DNA of 64,000 nt, taken from positions 186,001 through 250,000 of the forward strand of contig NZ_RJUA01000120.1 of assembly GCF_024343575.1 (NCBI RefSeq). Reading direction: 5' to 3'. Shown here piece by piece: positions 36,211-44,608 of the stretch (position 1 is the first letter of the stretch; each line of letters begins with the position of its first letter). A program made the position numbers and the translations under genes. This stretch comes from Lacihabitans sp. LS3-19 (GTDB taxonomy: Bacteria; Bacteroidota; Bacteroidia; Cytophagales; Spirosomataceae). Under the pieces are notes generated by a model. It did not search any database and was not told the origin of the DNA. It worked only from the letters and a program-made list of their open reading frames with translations.

Positions 36211-36765
36211 TTACATATCTAAAAGGTCAAATGCATCCATTAATTGGTCGTAATTATTGATACCTGGTTGATTCTCTTTTGAACCTTTAAATGCATAACC
36301 TTTGAGCTTTTCAAAATCAATTTTTACATTTTCAAAGTCGTAACCAAGCAATATTTCATTGTTAATATCAATTGATTCGAACAGATCAGGTTCAAACATT
36401 CCTGTATATATAATTAATGATTCCTTTTCAATTAATGAAATATTATCCAAAGACGCTAGTTCTACAACTTTAAACGGGACGGTAATCTCGCTCATCATGG
36501 CAATCTGGTCTTCGGCAAAAAGGAATCCGTCTAGTTTATTAGATTGTATACATTCAATTATTTCAAAAATATCGTTTGAATTTAAAGATCCTAAAATTTT
36601 AACACCACTTAACCATCCTCTGATTTCATCAAATTGGGCTTTGTTTATAAAATCTTCACTATTAGGATTAAAATCAAATGAAATAAAATCCACAAACATT
36701 CCTGCACAAAACCTCGCTTCCGAAAGACTGGTAATACTTTTAACTAAAATCGTCTTGTTTATCAT
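36211..36765 (-). CDS. Degenerate TrpF-like beta/alpha-barrel protein
   Basis: From the ATG at 36765 the protein has 184 residues; the open frame extends 9 codons further but those are hydrophobic and unlike the family. The N-terminal KTILVKSITSLSEARFCAGM and VDFISFDFNPNSEDF, then GVKILGSLNSND and LDGFLFAED, follow phosphoribosylanthranilate isomerase strand by strand. However, the catalytic KxCG element is KSIT and the Asp motif is not evident. I infer a non-catalytic or re-purposed barrel rather than tryptophan synthesis; no trp genes are near. It ends 105 bp before the PspC gene, same strand. Confidence 0.6.
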   Translation of the reverse strand: MINKTILVKSITSLSEARFCAGMFVDFISFDFNPNSEDFINKAQFDEIRGWLSGVKILGSLNSNDIFEIIECIQSNKLDGFLFAEDQIAMMSEITVPFKVVELASLDNISLIEKESLIIYTGMFEPDLFESIDINNEILLGYDFENVKIDFEKLKGYAFKGSKENQPGINNYDQLMDAFDLLDM

Positions 36766-36820
36766 TAAAGTTTTTTTTGCAAAAATAAACAAGAACCAAT
36801 CATTTGACCTTAATGTTAAG

Positions 36821-36828
36821 TAATTTTG
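36821..36828 (+). promoter_or_regulatory. Candidate -7 box of mnmA
   Basis: TAATTTTG matches TAnnTTTG; transcription would start near 36835, giving a leader of about 44 bases that includes the hairpin at 36851-36867. The nearest TTTG (36803-36806) is 14 bp upstream, shorter than usual. Confidence 0.4.
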
Positions 36829-36850
36829 TATTTAATTTAAAAATTTAACG

Positions 36851-36867
36851 GAGGGCTTTGAACCCTC
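36851..36867. promoter_or_regulatory. T-arm-like hairpin in the mnmA leader
   Basis: GAGGG (36851-36855) and CCCTC (36863-36867) form a 5-bp stem with a 7-base loop, the exact geometry of a tRNA T-arm. On the minus strand the loop reads TTCAAAG, matching the first five positions of TTCRANY. No other tRNA arms were found on either side. It sits 11 bp before the mnmA start. Possible roles are a leader structure or a tRNA remnant; neither is shown. Confidence 0.4.
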
Positions 36868-36878
36868 GCAGTAGACAC

Positions 36879-37985
36879 ATGAGTAAAAAAGGAAGAGTTT
36901 TAGTAGCCATGAGTGGCGGTATCGACAGTTCGCTTGCAGCTGTATTATTACACGAACAAGGATATGAAGTAATAGGTATGACCATGAAAACATGGGATTA
37001 TGCTTCATCAGGAGGTACAAAAAAAGAAACTGGATGCTGCAGTTTAGATTCTATAAACGATGCAAGGGCTATTGCTGTCGATCTTGGGTTTCCACATTAT
37101 ATATTAGATATTAGGGCTGAATTTGGTGATTTTGTAATCGACCACTTCACAGGAGAATATCTCGAAGGCAGAACTCCAAATCCTTGTGTGCTTTGCAATA
37201 CCCATATAAAGTGGGACGCTTTACTTCGAAGAGCCGATAATCTTGATTGTGAATTTATAGCTACAGGTCATTATGCCAAAATTCGGGAGGAAAATGGTAG
37301 ACATATTATATCTAAAGGTGTTGATTTAACCAAAGACCAAAGTTATGTTTTATGGGGCGTTTCACAAGAAAGTCTATCCAGGACATTGTTACCTCTTGGT
37401 GGATATACAAAAGAGGAAATAAGAACAATGGCAAAACAAAAAGGTTTTTATGATTTAGTGAATAAATCTGAATCTTATGAAATCTGTTTTGTACCTGACA
37501 ATGATTATCGTGGATTCTTGAAAAGGAGAGTAGAAGGACTAGAAGAACAAGTAAAAGGAGGTAATTTTGTTCTTGAATCTGGCGAAATAGTTGGAAAACA
37601 CGAAGGTTACCCATTTTATACCATTGGACAGCGTAAAGGATTAAAAATAGCTATGGGTTATCCAGTTTTCGTTACTGAAATAAGAAAAGAGACCAACGAA
37701 GTAATTTTAGGAACGGAAGAATATCTGCTTAAAAACGGGATGACAGTAGGAAAATTGAACCTTCAGAAATATGATAAAATTCCAGAATTAGGCTTAAATA
37801 CCGTTACAAAAGTTAGATATAAAGACAAAGGTCAAGAAGCTTTTATAAAGCAAATAGAAAAAGACAAGATTGAAGTATTGTTCAAAGAATCCGTTGCTGC
37901 AATAGCACCTGGTCAAGCCGCAGTTTTTTACGAAGGAGATGATGTAATAGGAGGGGGCTGGATACTTAAAAACTATAGAGTTTAA
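36879..37985 (+). CDS. mnmA: tRNA-specific 2-thiouridylase MnmA
   Basis: Adds sulfur to U34 of tRNA(Lys, Glu, Gln). From the ATG at 36879 the protein has 368 residues. Motifs: the PP-loop AMSGGIDSSLAAVLL near the start, GMTMKTWDY, the catalytic first Cys in NPCVLCNTHIKWD, GHYAKI, the second Cys in SYEICFVPDNDYRGFL, and the C-terminal beta-barrel ending GGGWILK. An upstream TTG start is possible but would translate the leader hairpin. The stop overlaps that of convergent dnaB within TTAA. Confidence 0.96.
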   Translation: MSKKGRVLVAMSGGIDSSLAAVLLHEQGYEVIGMTMKTWDYASSGGTKKETGCCSLDSINDARAIAVDLGFPHYILDIRAEFGDFVIDHFTGEYLEGRTPNPCVLCNTHIKWDALLRRADNLDCEFIATGHYAKIREENGRHIISKGVDLTKDQSYVLWGVSQESLSRTLLPLGGYTKEEIRTMAKQKGFYDLVNKSESYEICFVPDNDYRGFLKRRVEGLEEQVKGGNFVLESGEIVGKHEGYPFYTIGQRKGLKIAMGYPVFVTEIRKETNEVILGTEEYLLKNGMTVGKLNLQKYDKIPELGLNTVTKVRYKDKGQEAFIKQIEKDKIEVLFKESVAAIAPGQAAVFYEGDDVIGGGWILKNYRV

Positions 37986-39535
37986 AAAGGGTATTCTTCT
38001 TCAGAATCTGGTTTTGGGGCTTCTTTGTCGGCATTCATTCTGCTACTGAAAGTCTTAAAACCAGGATCTACTGCTTGGGATTCGAAATCGCTAATACCTG
38101 AATGTTGGCTAAATGAAGCGTTGGAACTTCCGCCCACAGAGTATTCACCGATGTTAGCAAATTTGGTAAACTTACCAATAAACTGAAGTCTAATATTTTC
38201 TATTGTTCCCGCTCTATTTTTTGCAATTATTAATTCGCCGATTCCTTCTGTTGAATTACCTAATTCGTCTTCAGTGATTTTATAATACTCAGGACGGTAA
38301 AGAAACATTACCATATCAGCATCTTGCTCAATTGATCCCGATTCCCTCAAATCCGATAGTTGCGGCCTTTTATCACCGCCTCTGGTCTCTACAGCTCTAC
38401 TTAACTGCGAAAGAGCCAAAACAGGCACTTCTAATTCTTTAGCAAGGTTTTTCAATGATCTTGAGATTGCAGCAATCTCTTGCTCACGGCTGCTCGAAAC
38501 GCCTGAACCATCATCACCTGTCATTAATTGAAGATAATCTATGATAACCATTTGAATATTATGCTGTGCTTTCAAACGTCTACATTTTGCCCTAAGCTCC
38601 AATATTGACAAAGCTGGGGTATCGTCAATAAATATGTTAGACTTGGATAATTTAGTAATTCTATGGTGCAATTGCTCCCATTCATGGCCCTGAAGTGTTC
38701 CTTTTCTGAGTTTTTCACTATCGATCTCTGCTTCTGCAGAAATCATCCTGAGCATTAGCTGTGTTGCCGACATTTCTAATGAAAATATAGCAATTGGAAT
38801 ATTATGGTCTACGGCTGCATTCCGCATAGAAGATACTACAAAAGCGGTTTTACCCATACCTGGTCTTGCCGCTATAATCGTTAACTCCGTCTTTTGCCAT
38901 CCACCTGTCAATGCATCCAAATCCGTAAAACCACTGGCAATTCCAGTCAAGCCGTCAACATTGGTTTGTTTTTTATGCTCCAATTCATCAATGGTATTAC
39001 GCATGATGGTATTGGCATCTAAATAATTCTTACGGATGTTTTTCTCTGAAATTCCAAAAAAAGATTGCTCTGTTTTATTCAACAAATCAAAAATGTCATT
39101 GTTGTTAGAATATCCATCTTCTAAAATTTCATTGGCTACGGTAATCATTTCTCTCTTGATAGCAGACTGAGATATAGCCATGGCATGATATTCAATATTA
39201 GCCGCTGAATTGACTTTACTACTTAAAGTGGCAATATATTTTGCTCCTCCAACCTTTTGAATTTGACCTGAGATCCTTAAATTCCTTATGAGATTCAAAG
39301 AATCAATAGGTTCTGAATTTTTATATAATTCTAAAAGTGTAGAATATATAATTTGATGTGACTCGCTGTAGAAACTTTGAATATTAAGTAGCTCATTTAC
39401 AATAGCAAATGCATCTTTATCAATAAGAATAGCTCCCAAAACAGCCTCTTCCATTTCGTTTGCCTGGGGAGCTACTTTACCTCTTTGAAGAGATAAATTC
39501 TCACTGATAGTCGATATATTTATAGATTCGCTCAA
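37982..39535 (-). CDS. dnaB: Replicative DNA helicase DnaB
   Basis: Hexameric helicase that unwinds DNA at the replication fork. The 517-residue protein has the N-terminal helical domain (about 15-120: PQANEMEEAVLGAILIDKDA) and the RecA-type domain with Walker A ARPGMGKTAF (about 221-230), Walker B MVIIDYLQLM and the DnaB motif LSQLSRAVETRGGDKRPQLSD written here in part as RAVETRGGDKRPQLSDL. The acidic tail ends SEEEYPF. The start is a TTG at 39535; an in-frame stop lies five codons upstream and no ATG fits. A spacer rich in A and T separates it from phoH. Confidence 0.96.
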   Translation of the reverse strand: MSESINISTISENLSLQRGKVAPQANEMEEAVLGAILIDKDAFAIVNELLNIQSFYSESHQIIYSTLLELYKNSEPIDSLNLIRNLRISGQIQKVGGAKYIATLSSKVNSAANIEYHAMAISQSAIKREMITVANEILEDGYSNNNDIFDLLNKTEQSFFGISEKNIRKNYLDANTIMRNTIDELEHKKQTNVDGLTGIASGFTDLDALTGGWQKTELTIIAARPGMGKTAFVVSSMRNAAVDHNIPIAIFSLEMSATQLMLRMISAEAEIDSEKLRKGTLQGHEWEQLHHRITKLSKSNIFIDDTPALSILELRAKCRRLKAQHNIQMVIIDYLQLMTGDDGSGVSSSREQEIAAISRSLKNLAKELEVPVLALSQLSRAVETRGGDKRPQLSDLRESGSIEQDADMVMFLYRPEYYKITEDELGNSTEGIGELIIAKNRAGTIENIRLQFIGKFTKFANIGEYSVGGSSNASFSQHSGISDFESQAVDPGFKTFSSRMNADKEAPKPDSEEEYPF

Positions 39536-39735
39536 AGCCTTATTTTTTCATATTGGGTTAACCGCGATACAATATTACATCAAAAAAAATAAATATTTAA
39601 ATGGATACATTTCACTAAAACTTAGAAGCCTTTATCTATCAGTAATTTAATAAAATTAACTTAAAATTTTGTGGAAAAATCAATGAAATTGTGAATAATT
39701 TTTACAATTTTGGTAAAAATTTAAAATTCTATCAA

Positions 39736-40680
39736 TTGACAGAAAAAACTATTAAACTTGAGGCCGTCGCATTGAATGAATTCTTCGGAATTCAGAACGA
39801 AAACATAAAAGAAATTGCTAAAACATATCCTCAAAGCAAAATAATATCAAGAGGGGATGAAATCTACCTGAAAGGTCCAGAAAAAGATGTAAACAAACTT
39901 GAGGGTTTGTTTGAGAAGCTTTTGAGCCATTTTGAAAAAACAGGAAAACTTACGTTGGATGCAGTTAAAAATTACATTGAAGGTGAAACTCAAACGATTG
40001 ACGAGTTTTTAAACCAAAAAGACGTAATTGTACATGGTAATAGGGGACTAATTGTAAAAGCTAAAACACTTAATCAAAAGCGTTTAGTTGAAGCTTCCGA
40101 AAAATTTGATATCGTTTTTGCCATTGGACCTGCTGGAACAGGAAAAACATATACGGCAGTCGCCTTAGCAGTTAGAGCATTAAAAGATAAAAAAATCAAG
40201 AAAATAATCATAACAAGACCTGCTGTAGAGGCAGGTGAAAACCTTGGTTTTTTACCTGGCGATTTGAAAGAAAAGATTGATCCGTATTTAAGGCCAATTT
40301 ATGATGCCTTGGAAGATATGGTTTCGAGCGAAAAACTAAAATTATATCTGGAAAAGAACACAATAGAGATTGCCCCTTTGGCGTATATGAGAGGTAGAAC
40401 TTTAGACAATGCCTTTATCCTTTTAGACGAAGCCCAAAATACAACTCCAATGCAATTAAAGATGTTTTTGACGCGAATGGGTCCAGCATCGAAAATAATA
40501 GTAACAGGAGATAAATCGCAAGTTGATTTACCAAAAAATCAGAAATCTGGCTTGGAAGATGCTGAAAGAAAACTCAAAAACATCAAAGGAATTGAGTTTA
40601 TTGAGCTTGATGGAAAAGACGTAGTTAGACACCCACTTGTTGTTCAAATATTGGAAGCCTATGAGAAAGCTGATCTTTAG
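39736..40680 (+). CDS. PhoH family ATPase
   Basis: A cytoplasmic P-loop ATPase (PhoH/YbeZ type) thought to act in RNA metabolism and ribosome maturation. I place the start at the TTG at 39736 because LTEKTIKLEAVALNEFFGI aligns with the usual MTEKxIxLE start; a GTG at 39691 would add 15 residues. A KH-like N-terminal segment (about 10-75) is followed by Walker A GPAGTGKTYTAVALAV (about 130-145), TRPAVEAGENLGFLPGDL and Walker B AFILLDEAQNTT. The protease gene starts inside its last seven codons. Confidence 0.93.
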   Translation: MTEKTIKLEAVALNEFFGIQNENIKEIAKTYPQSKIISRGDEIYLKGPEKDVNKLEGLFEKLLSHFEKTGKLTLDAVKNYIEGETQTIDEFLNQKDVIVHGNRGLIVKAKTLNQKRLVEASEKFDIVFAIGPAGTGKTYTAVALAVRALKDKKIKKIIITRPAVEAGENLGFLPGDLKEKIDPYLRPIYDALEDMVSSEKLKLYLEKNTIEIAPLAYMRGRTLDNAFILLDEAQNTTPMQLKMFLTRMGPASKIIVTGDKSQVDLPKNQKSGLEDAERKLKNIKGIEFIELDGKDVVRHPLVVQILEAYEKADL

Positions 40681-41926
40681 CCTATTGTTTTTTAGTTTAA
40701 TTGGAGCAAATGGACAAACGCTAAAAAAATGTGCGGTTAGAGACTTAAAAGACCCAAAATATGGTGTTAAATATTCTCCTTATTTTGCAAAAAAATCAGA
40801 AGTTTTTTTAAAAAATGGAGCAAATACCATTTTTGAAGAAAAATTACTTAGAATTCCTATTGTTGTTCATATCATTCATAATAATTCCTCTGGAACAATA
40901 GGAGGAAAAGAAAACGGCAACATTTCTGACGAACAAGTTTTCTCTCAAATAAAAGTACTTAATGAAGATTATAGGCGTCAATTCGGAACTTTAGGCTACA
41001 ATACTTCACCAGTAGGCTCTGATATGAATATTGAGTTTTTTTTAGCCAATTTTGACCCTGATGGAAAACCTAGTTCTGGCATTAACAGGATTTATTCTCC
41101 CAAAGCTTCATTTGATGTTTTCAAGGATAATTTTAATTTATCCAACCTATCCTACTGGGATTCAAATCGATATCTGAATATTTGGGTAACATCTCTCAAA
41201 GATGACTTTTTAGGTTATGCAGAATTTCCGACAGGTGAATATGATGGATTAGAATTAGACGAAACCGATGAGAAAATTGATGGTGTCATGATTGACCATC
41301 ACGCCTTTGGCAAAAAAATAGGTACTGCCAATAATGGTGTTTATACAGATGGCCGCACACTTACACACGAGATCGGCCATTGGTTAGGAGGATTAATTCA
41401 TACTTGGGGTGACGACTACTGTGGAGATGATTTCTGCAATGATACGCCACCAACTGAATCTGCAAACCTGACAACTATTTGTGTTCCGAAATATTCAAAT
41501 TGTAAAGGTCAGAAAACCCTAAACATGATAGAAAACTTCATGGATTACACTGTTGATAGTTGTATGAATATTTTTACGCAAGATCAAAAAAATAGAACCA
41601 GAGCTATTTTAGAAATAAGCAAAAGAAGAAAAAGACTGCTCACTTTTGCTGAATTTAATCTTCCTCAAACGGAGCAATTGGTGGTTAAAGTCCTTGAAAA
41701 CCCTAGTTCAACAGACAATATACAGTTTCAGGTTTTATTAAATGCTTTCGGTGATTTCGATTACCAAATTTTTGATAATTTTGGAAGAAAAATTCTTTCA
41801 GAATCTTACACTGACACGCCAAGTCGACTTATTCAAATCTCTAAAAATTCATTAGGTAAAGGAATCTACCACCTCAAAGTCAAATCAGGCAATGAAATGA
41901 TTTTCAAAAAACTAATTTCTCTTTAA
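40661..41926 (+). CDS. Secreted M43-family zinc metalloprotease with type IX sorting domain
   Basis: From the ATG at 40661 the protein has 421 residues with a signal peptide ending LIGANGQ (about 19). The catalytic domain resembles cytophagalysin/pappalysin: RIPIVVHIIHN, DDFLGYAEFP, zinc motif region HEIGHWLGGLIH (His236, Glu237, His240, His247), CNDTPP and Met-turn region NFMDYTVDSCMNIFT. The zinc motif has one extra glycine relative to HExxHxxGxxH. The last about 75 residues (YQIFDNFGRKIL, GKGIYHLKVKSGNEMIFKK) are a type IX secretion C-terminal signal. The start overlaps phoH by 20 bp. Confidence 0.9.
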   Translation: MRKLIFSLLFFSLIGANGQTLKKCAVRDLKDPKYGVKYSPYFAKKSEVFLKNGANTIFEEKLLRIPIVVHIIHNNSSGTIGGKENGNISDEQVFSQIKVLNEDYRRQFGTLGYNTSPVGSDMNIEFFLANFDPDGKPSSGINRIYSPKASFDVFKDNFNLSNLSYWDSNRYLNIWVTSLKDDFLGYAEFPTGEYDGLELDETDEKIDGVMIDHHAFGKKIGTANNGVYTDGRTLTHEIGHWLGGLIHTWGDDYCGDDFCNDTPPTESANLTTICVPKYSNCKGQKTLNMIENFMDYTVDSCMNIFTQDQKNRTRAILEISKRRKRLLTFAEFNLPQTEQLVVKVLENPSSTDNIQFQVLLNAFGDFDYQIFDNFGRKILSESYTDTPSRLIQISKNSLGKGIYHLKVKSGNEMIFKKLISL

Positions 41927-41961
41927 AAACATTTAAGTTTTTTATCGAAACCAAATTTGAT

Positions 41962-41969
41962 TAATTTTG
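41962..41969 (+). promoter_or_regulatory. Candidate -7 box of the dCMP deaminase gene
   Basis: TAATTTTG matches TAnnTTTG and ends 28 bp before the ATG at 41998. No -33 TTTG at usual spacing. Confidence 0.4.
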
Positions 41970-41997
41970 AAATTATCTTTCTTTTTAATAACAATCA

Positions 41998-42471
41998 ATG
42001 GAATTTGTAAAACCCGAAAAACCCAAATTTGACGATATTTTCATGAATTTGGCCATTGATTTGGCAAAAAGGTCCCACTGTATAAAAGCACAAGTAGGAG
42101 CAGTGTTGGTTAATGAAACTCGAATAATATCTATTGGATATAATGGTCCGCCTTCAGGAACACATAACTGTGACGAAGACTTTGGAGATGCCGGCTGTCC
42201 GAGAGATTCGAAGGGTAGTTGCTCATTAGCACTTCACGCCGAGCAAAATGCCATTTTATATGCTTCAAAAAACGGTGCAAAAGTTGAAGATTCTACACTT
42301 TATGTTACTTTATCTCCCTGTATCGCCTGTGCAAGAGTTATTTATTCAATGAAAATCAAGAAAGTATTTTTCTTGAATTCTTATGCCGAATATAAAGGAA
42401 TTCCGAGTGATGAAGGCGTTGATTTTTTGAGGAAATTTGGAGTCGAAGTAGTTAAATATGAAATCTCATGA
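41998..42471 (+). CDS. dCMP deaminase family protein (ComEB-like)
   Basis: A 157-residue zinc-dependent deaminase converting dCMP to dUMP for thymidylate supply. The N-terminal FMNLAIDLAKRSHC is followed by VGAVLVNETRIISIGYNGPPSG, a Cys-rich insertion (NCDEDFGDAGCPRDSKGSC), the zinc-His/catalytic Glu motif HAEQNAI and the second zinc motif SPCIACARVI, as in ComEB and T4-type dCMP deaminases. The end overlaps the start of the AcpH-like gene by 4 bp (ATGA), beginning a three-gene overlapping operon that ends with holA. Confidence 0.93.
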   Translation: MEFVKPEKPKFDDIFMNLAIDLAKRSHCIKAQVGAVLVNETRIISIGYNGPPSGTHNCDEDFGDAGCPRDSKGSCSLALHAEQNAILYASKNGAKVEDSTLYVTLSPCIACARVIYSMKIKKVFFLNSYAEYKGIPSDEGVDFLRKFGVEVVKYEIS

Positions 42472-43082
42472 ATTATTTAGCACATTTGTTTTTGTCTGGA
42501 AATAATGACGGGGTAATTTTAGGTAACCTTCTGGAGGATTTTGTCAAAGGAAATATCGAGAATAGTACTAATAGTATTTTGCCAAAGGATGTAAAAATGG
42601 GCCTTCAATTACACAGAACTATTGATACATTAACTGATACACACAAAGTGGTTAAAGAATGTAAAGAAGTTTTTTATCCAAATTTTGGCAAATATTCTCC
42701 AATTATTGTTGATGTTTTATTTGATCATTTTTTAATTAAAAACTGGTTGATTTTTACAGAAGAAGATTTTGAGCATTTTAGAAAAAGAGTATATAATTCT
42801 TTGAAAAACTACCAAGAGATTCAGCCAGAAATGCTCAAAGGAATGATCAACTCGATGATTGAACACGATTGGCTAAAAAATTATATAGAAAACTGGGGCT
42901 TAGAAAAAGCCTTCAAAAACCTAAATAACAAAATAAACAAATCAGAAATAGACCTTACATTGTCTTTGAAAGAATTTGAAGAAAATTATTATTTCTTAAA
43001 TGAAAAATTCCTTGAGTTTTTTGAAGAATTAAAAAAAGTTTGCGATAATTTTTTGATAGACAACAAATTAAATGGCGAATAA
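42468..43082 (+). CDS. Acyl carrier protein phosphodiesterase-like protein (DUF479)
   Basis: A 204-residue all-helical HD-like protein similar to AcpH, which removes phosphopantetheine from holo-acyl carrier protein. Visible family motifs: MNYLAHLFLSGNNDG, GNLLEDFVKGN, LQLHRTIDTLTDTH and VDVLFDHFLIKNW, supplying the metal-binding His and Asp residues. Length is normal (about 190-200). Overlaps dCMP deaminase by 4 bp and holA by 11 bp. Enzymatic activity is inferred; some homologues have other roles. Confidence 0.85.
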   Translation: MNYLAHLFLSGNNDGVILGNLLEDFVKGNIENSTNSILPKDVKMGLQLHRTIDTLTDTHKVVKECKEVFYPNFGKYSPIIVDVLFDHFLIKNWLIFTEEDFEHFRKRVYNSLKNYQEIQPEMLKGMINSMIEHDWLKNYIENWGLEKAFKNLNNKINKSEIDLTLSLKEFEENYYFLNEKFLEFFEELKKVCDNFLIDNKLNGE

Positions 43083-44091
43083 TAATACGCAAATAATAAA
43101 TAAACTAGAGCAAAAAACGCTCAAACCCTTGTACTTTGTTCATGGAACAGAATCATTTTACATAGATTCATTCGTCCAGAAAATTATTGAGATTGCCATT
43201 CCCGATTTCGAAAAAGGATTTAATGAATATATTCTTTATGGCAAAGACATAACTACTGGCGATGTAATAAATTATGCCAGAAAGTTTCCAATGATGGCCG
43301 AAAAGCAGCTTATTGTAGTGAAAGAAGCTCACATGATTTCGGACTTAAACAATAAAGAAAATCAAGCACTTCTAGAGAATTACGCCAAAAATCCTTTGAA
43401 TTCAACTATACTTGTTCTTAGTTTTGGAAAAGCACAAGACGAACGCAAAACTTGGATTAAAGCTTTTAACACACATGGCCAAATTCTGAACTTCAAGAAA
43501 ATGTATGATTATGAAGTTCCTGATTTTATTCTTTCGCTTTGTTCTGATTTAAAACTTAAAATAAGCCCAAAAGCCGTTCAATTGTTAAATGAGCACATTG
43601 GCAACAATCTTCAAGCTATTCATAATGAAATTGATAAACTAAAAGTTAATCTTAAACCTGAGGAAGCAATAGATGCGAATACAATAGAAAAATATGTAGG
43701 CATCTCAAAAGATTACAATGTTTTTGAACTTCAAAAGGCCCTGATTGAGAAAAACCCTAAGAAAACCTATCAAATCATTAAATACTTTGGGGACAATACA
43801 AAAGACCACCCAATTACGCCAAACATAATCATATTGTATAATTTCTTCTCGAAAGTATTGTTGCTACAAGGTTTAAAAAATCATTCTGATGCTGATTTGG
43901 CAAAAATGATGGGGGTAAATGCTTATTTTCTGAAAGATTACAAAAAAGCTGCTTCTTTGTATCCAATAAGCCATTTGATGAATATTATTCATGCTTTGAA
44001 AATCGCAGACAAAAAATCAAAAGGTGTGGATGCGGGCTCTGTTTCTGAGGGTGAACTTTATCAAGACCTTATTTTCAGGATTTTATATTAA
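43072..44091 (+). CDS. holA: DNA polymerase III delta subunit
   Basis: Clamp-loader subunit that opens the sliding clamp during replication. The 339-residue protein has the family start LYFVHGTESFYIDSF with the degenerate P-loop, ARKFPMMAEKQLIVVKEAH, LVLSFGKAQDERKTWIKAF, the middle domain LNEHIGNNLQAIHNEIDKL and C-terminal VGISKDYNVFELQKALIEK, GVNAYFLKDYKKAA. Length fits. Its last 9 bases overlap the end of the convergent Nudix gene. Confidence 0.92.
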   Translation: MANNNTQIINKLEQKTLKPLYFVHGTESFYIDSFVQKIIEIAIPDFEKGFNEYILYGKDITTGDVINYARKFPMMAEKQLIVVKEAHMISDLNNKENQALLENYAKNPLNSTILVLSFGKAQDERKTWIKAFNTHGQILNFKKMYDYEVPDFILSLCSDLKLKISPKAVQLLNEHIGNNLQAIHNEIDKLKVNLKPEEAIDANTIEKYVGISKDYNVFELQKALIEKNPKKTYQIIKYFGDNTKDHPITPNIIILYNFFSKVLLLQGLKNHSDADLAKMMGVNAYFLKDYKKAASLYPISHLMNIIHALKIADKKSKGVDAGSVSEGELYQDLIFRILY

Positions 44092-44604
44092 TTTCTTTAC
44101 CATTCTCAAGATTGATTCTTCTTTTGTATAATTCTCAATATCAGCTATTGACACCCATTTCAATTCATTGGTTTCATGATTTTGAATTAAAGAAACATTA
44201 GAATCTGCTTCAAACAAATATCTTACGTCAAAATGTTCATGTTCTGGGACATTTTTGTGTTCTGGTATGGTATGAATATCCAAATCAAAAATCTTATTGC
44301 TTGGATTGGCAATTTTTAAACCCGTTTCCTCCCAAACTTCAGTGAGAGCAACTTCAACCGTGTTTGTATTTCCATCACAATGCCCACCAGGTTGTAACCA
44401 TTTGTCTAGTTTTTTATGATGCAATAGAAGAACTTTTGAAGTATTAGGATCAAATACGAAAGCAGATGCAGTTATATGTCCTATTAATAGCGTCCTTTCA
44501 AAACAATTATCATTTTCTTCAATAAAAGAAATAAAACGTTCTTTTATCGCAATTTCATTCTCAAAAACGCATACAAAACTCCTAATTTCCTCCAATAACT
44601 CCAT
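44083..44604 (-). CDS. Nudix hydrolase with altered Nudix box
   Basis: A 173-residue protein from the ATG at 44604, four bases after the upstream lipoprotein stop; an in-frame ATG 27 bases upstream would overlap that gene. The Nudix region reads GGHCDGNTNTVEVALTEVWE then ETGL. Compared with GX5EX7REUXEEXGU, the first Glu and the Arg are both Thr, but the three metal-binding Glu residues are kept. It resembles the GGHxDG subgroup of pyrophosphatases. LIGHITASAFVFDP precedes it. The substrate is unknown. Confidence 0.85.
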   Translation of the reverse strand: MELLEEIRSFVCVFENEIAIKERFISFIEENDNCFERTLLIGHITASAFVFDPNTSKVLLLHHKKLDKWLQPGGHCDGNTNTVEVALTEVWEETGLKIANPSNKIFDLDIHTIPEHKNVPEHEHFDVRYLFEADSNVSLIQNHETNELKWVSIADIENYTKEESILRMVKKLI

Positions 44605-44608
44605 ATTA

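Noticed and set aside
36359-36823. A 154-codon open frame on the plus strand opposite the TrpF-like gene
   Set aside because: It is antisense to a gene with family similarity, has no recognisable motif, and its composition is that of a shadow frame.
36841-36890. A complete tRNA gene near the T-arm-like hairpin
   Set aside because: No D-arm, anticodon arm or acceptor stem was found on either strand; only the T-arm-like unit is present.
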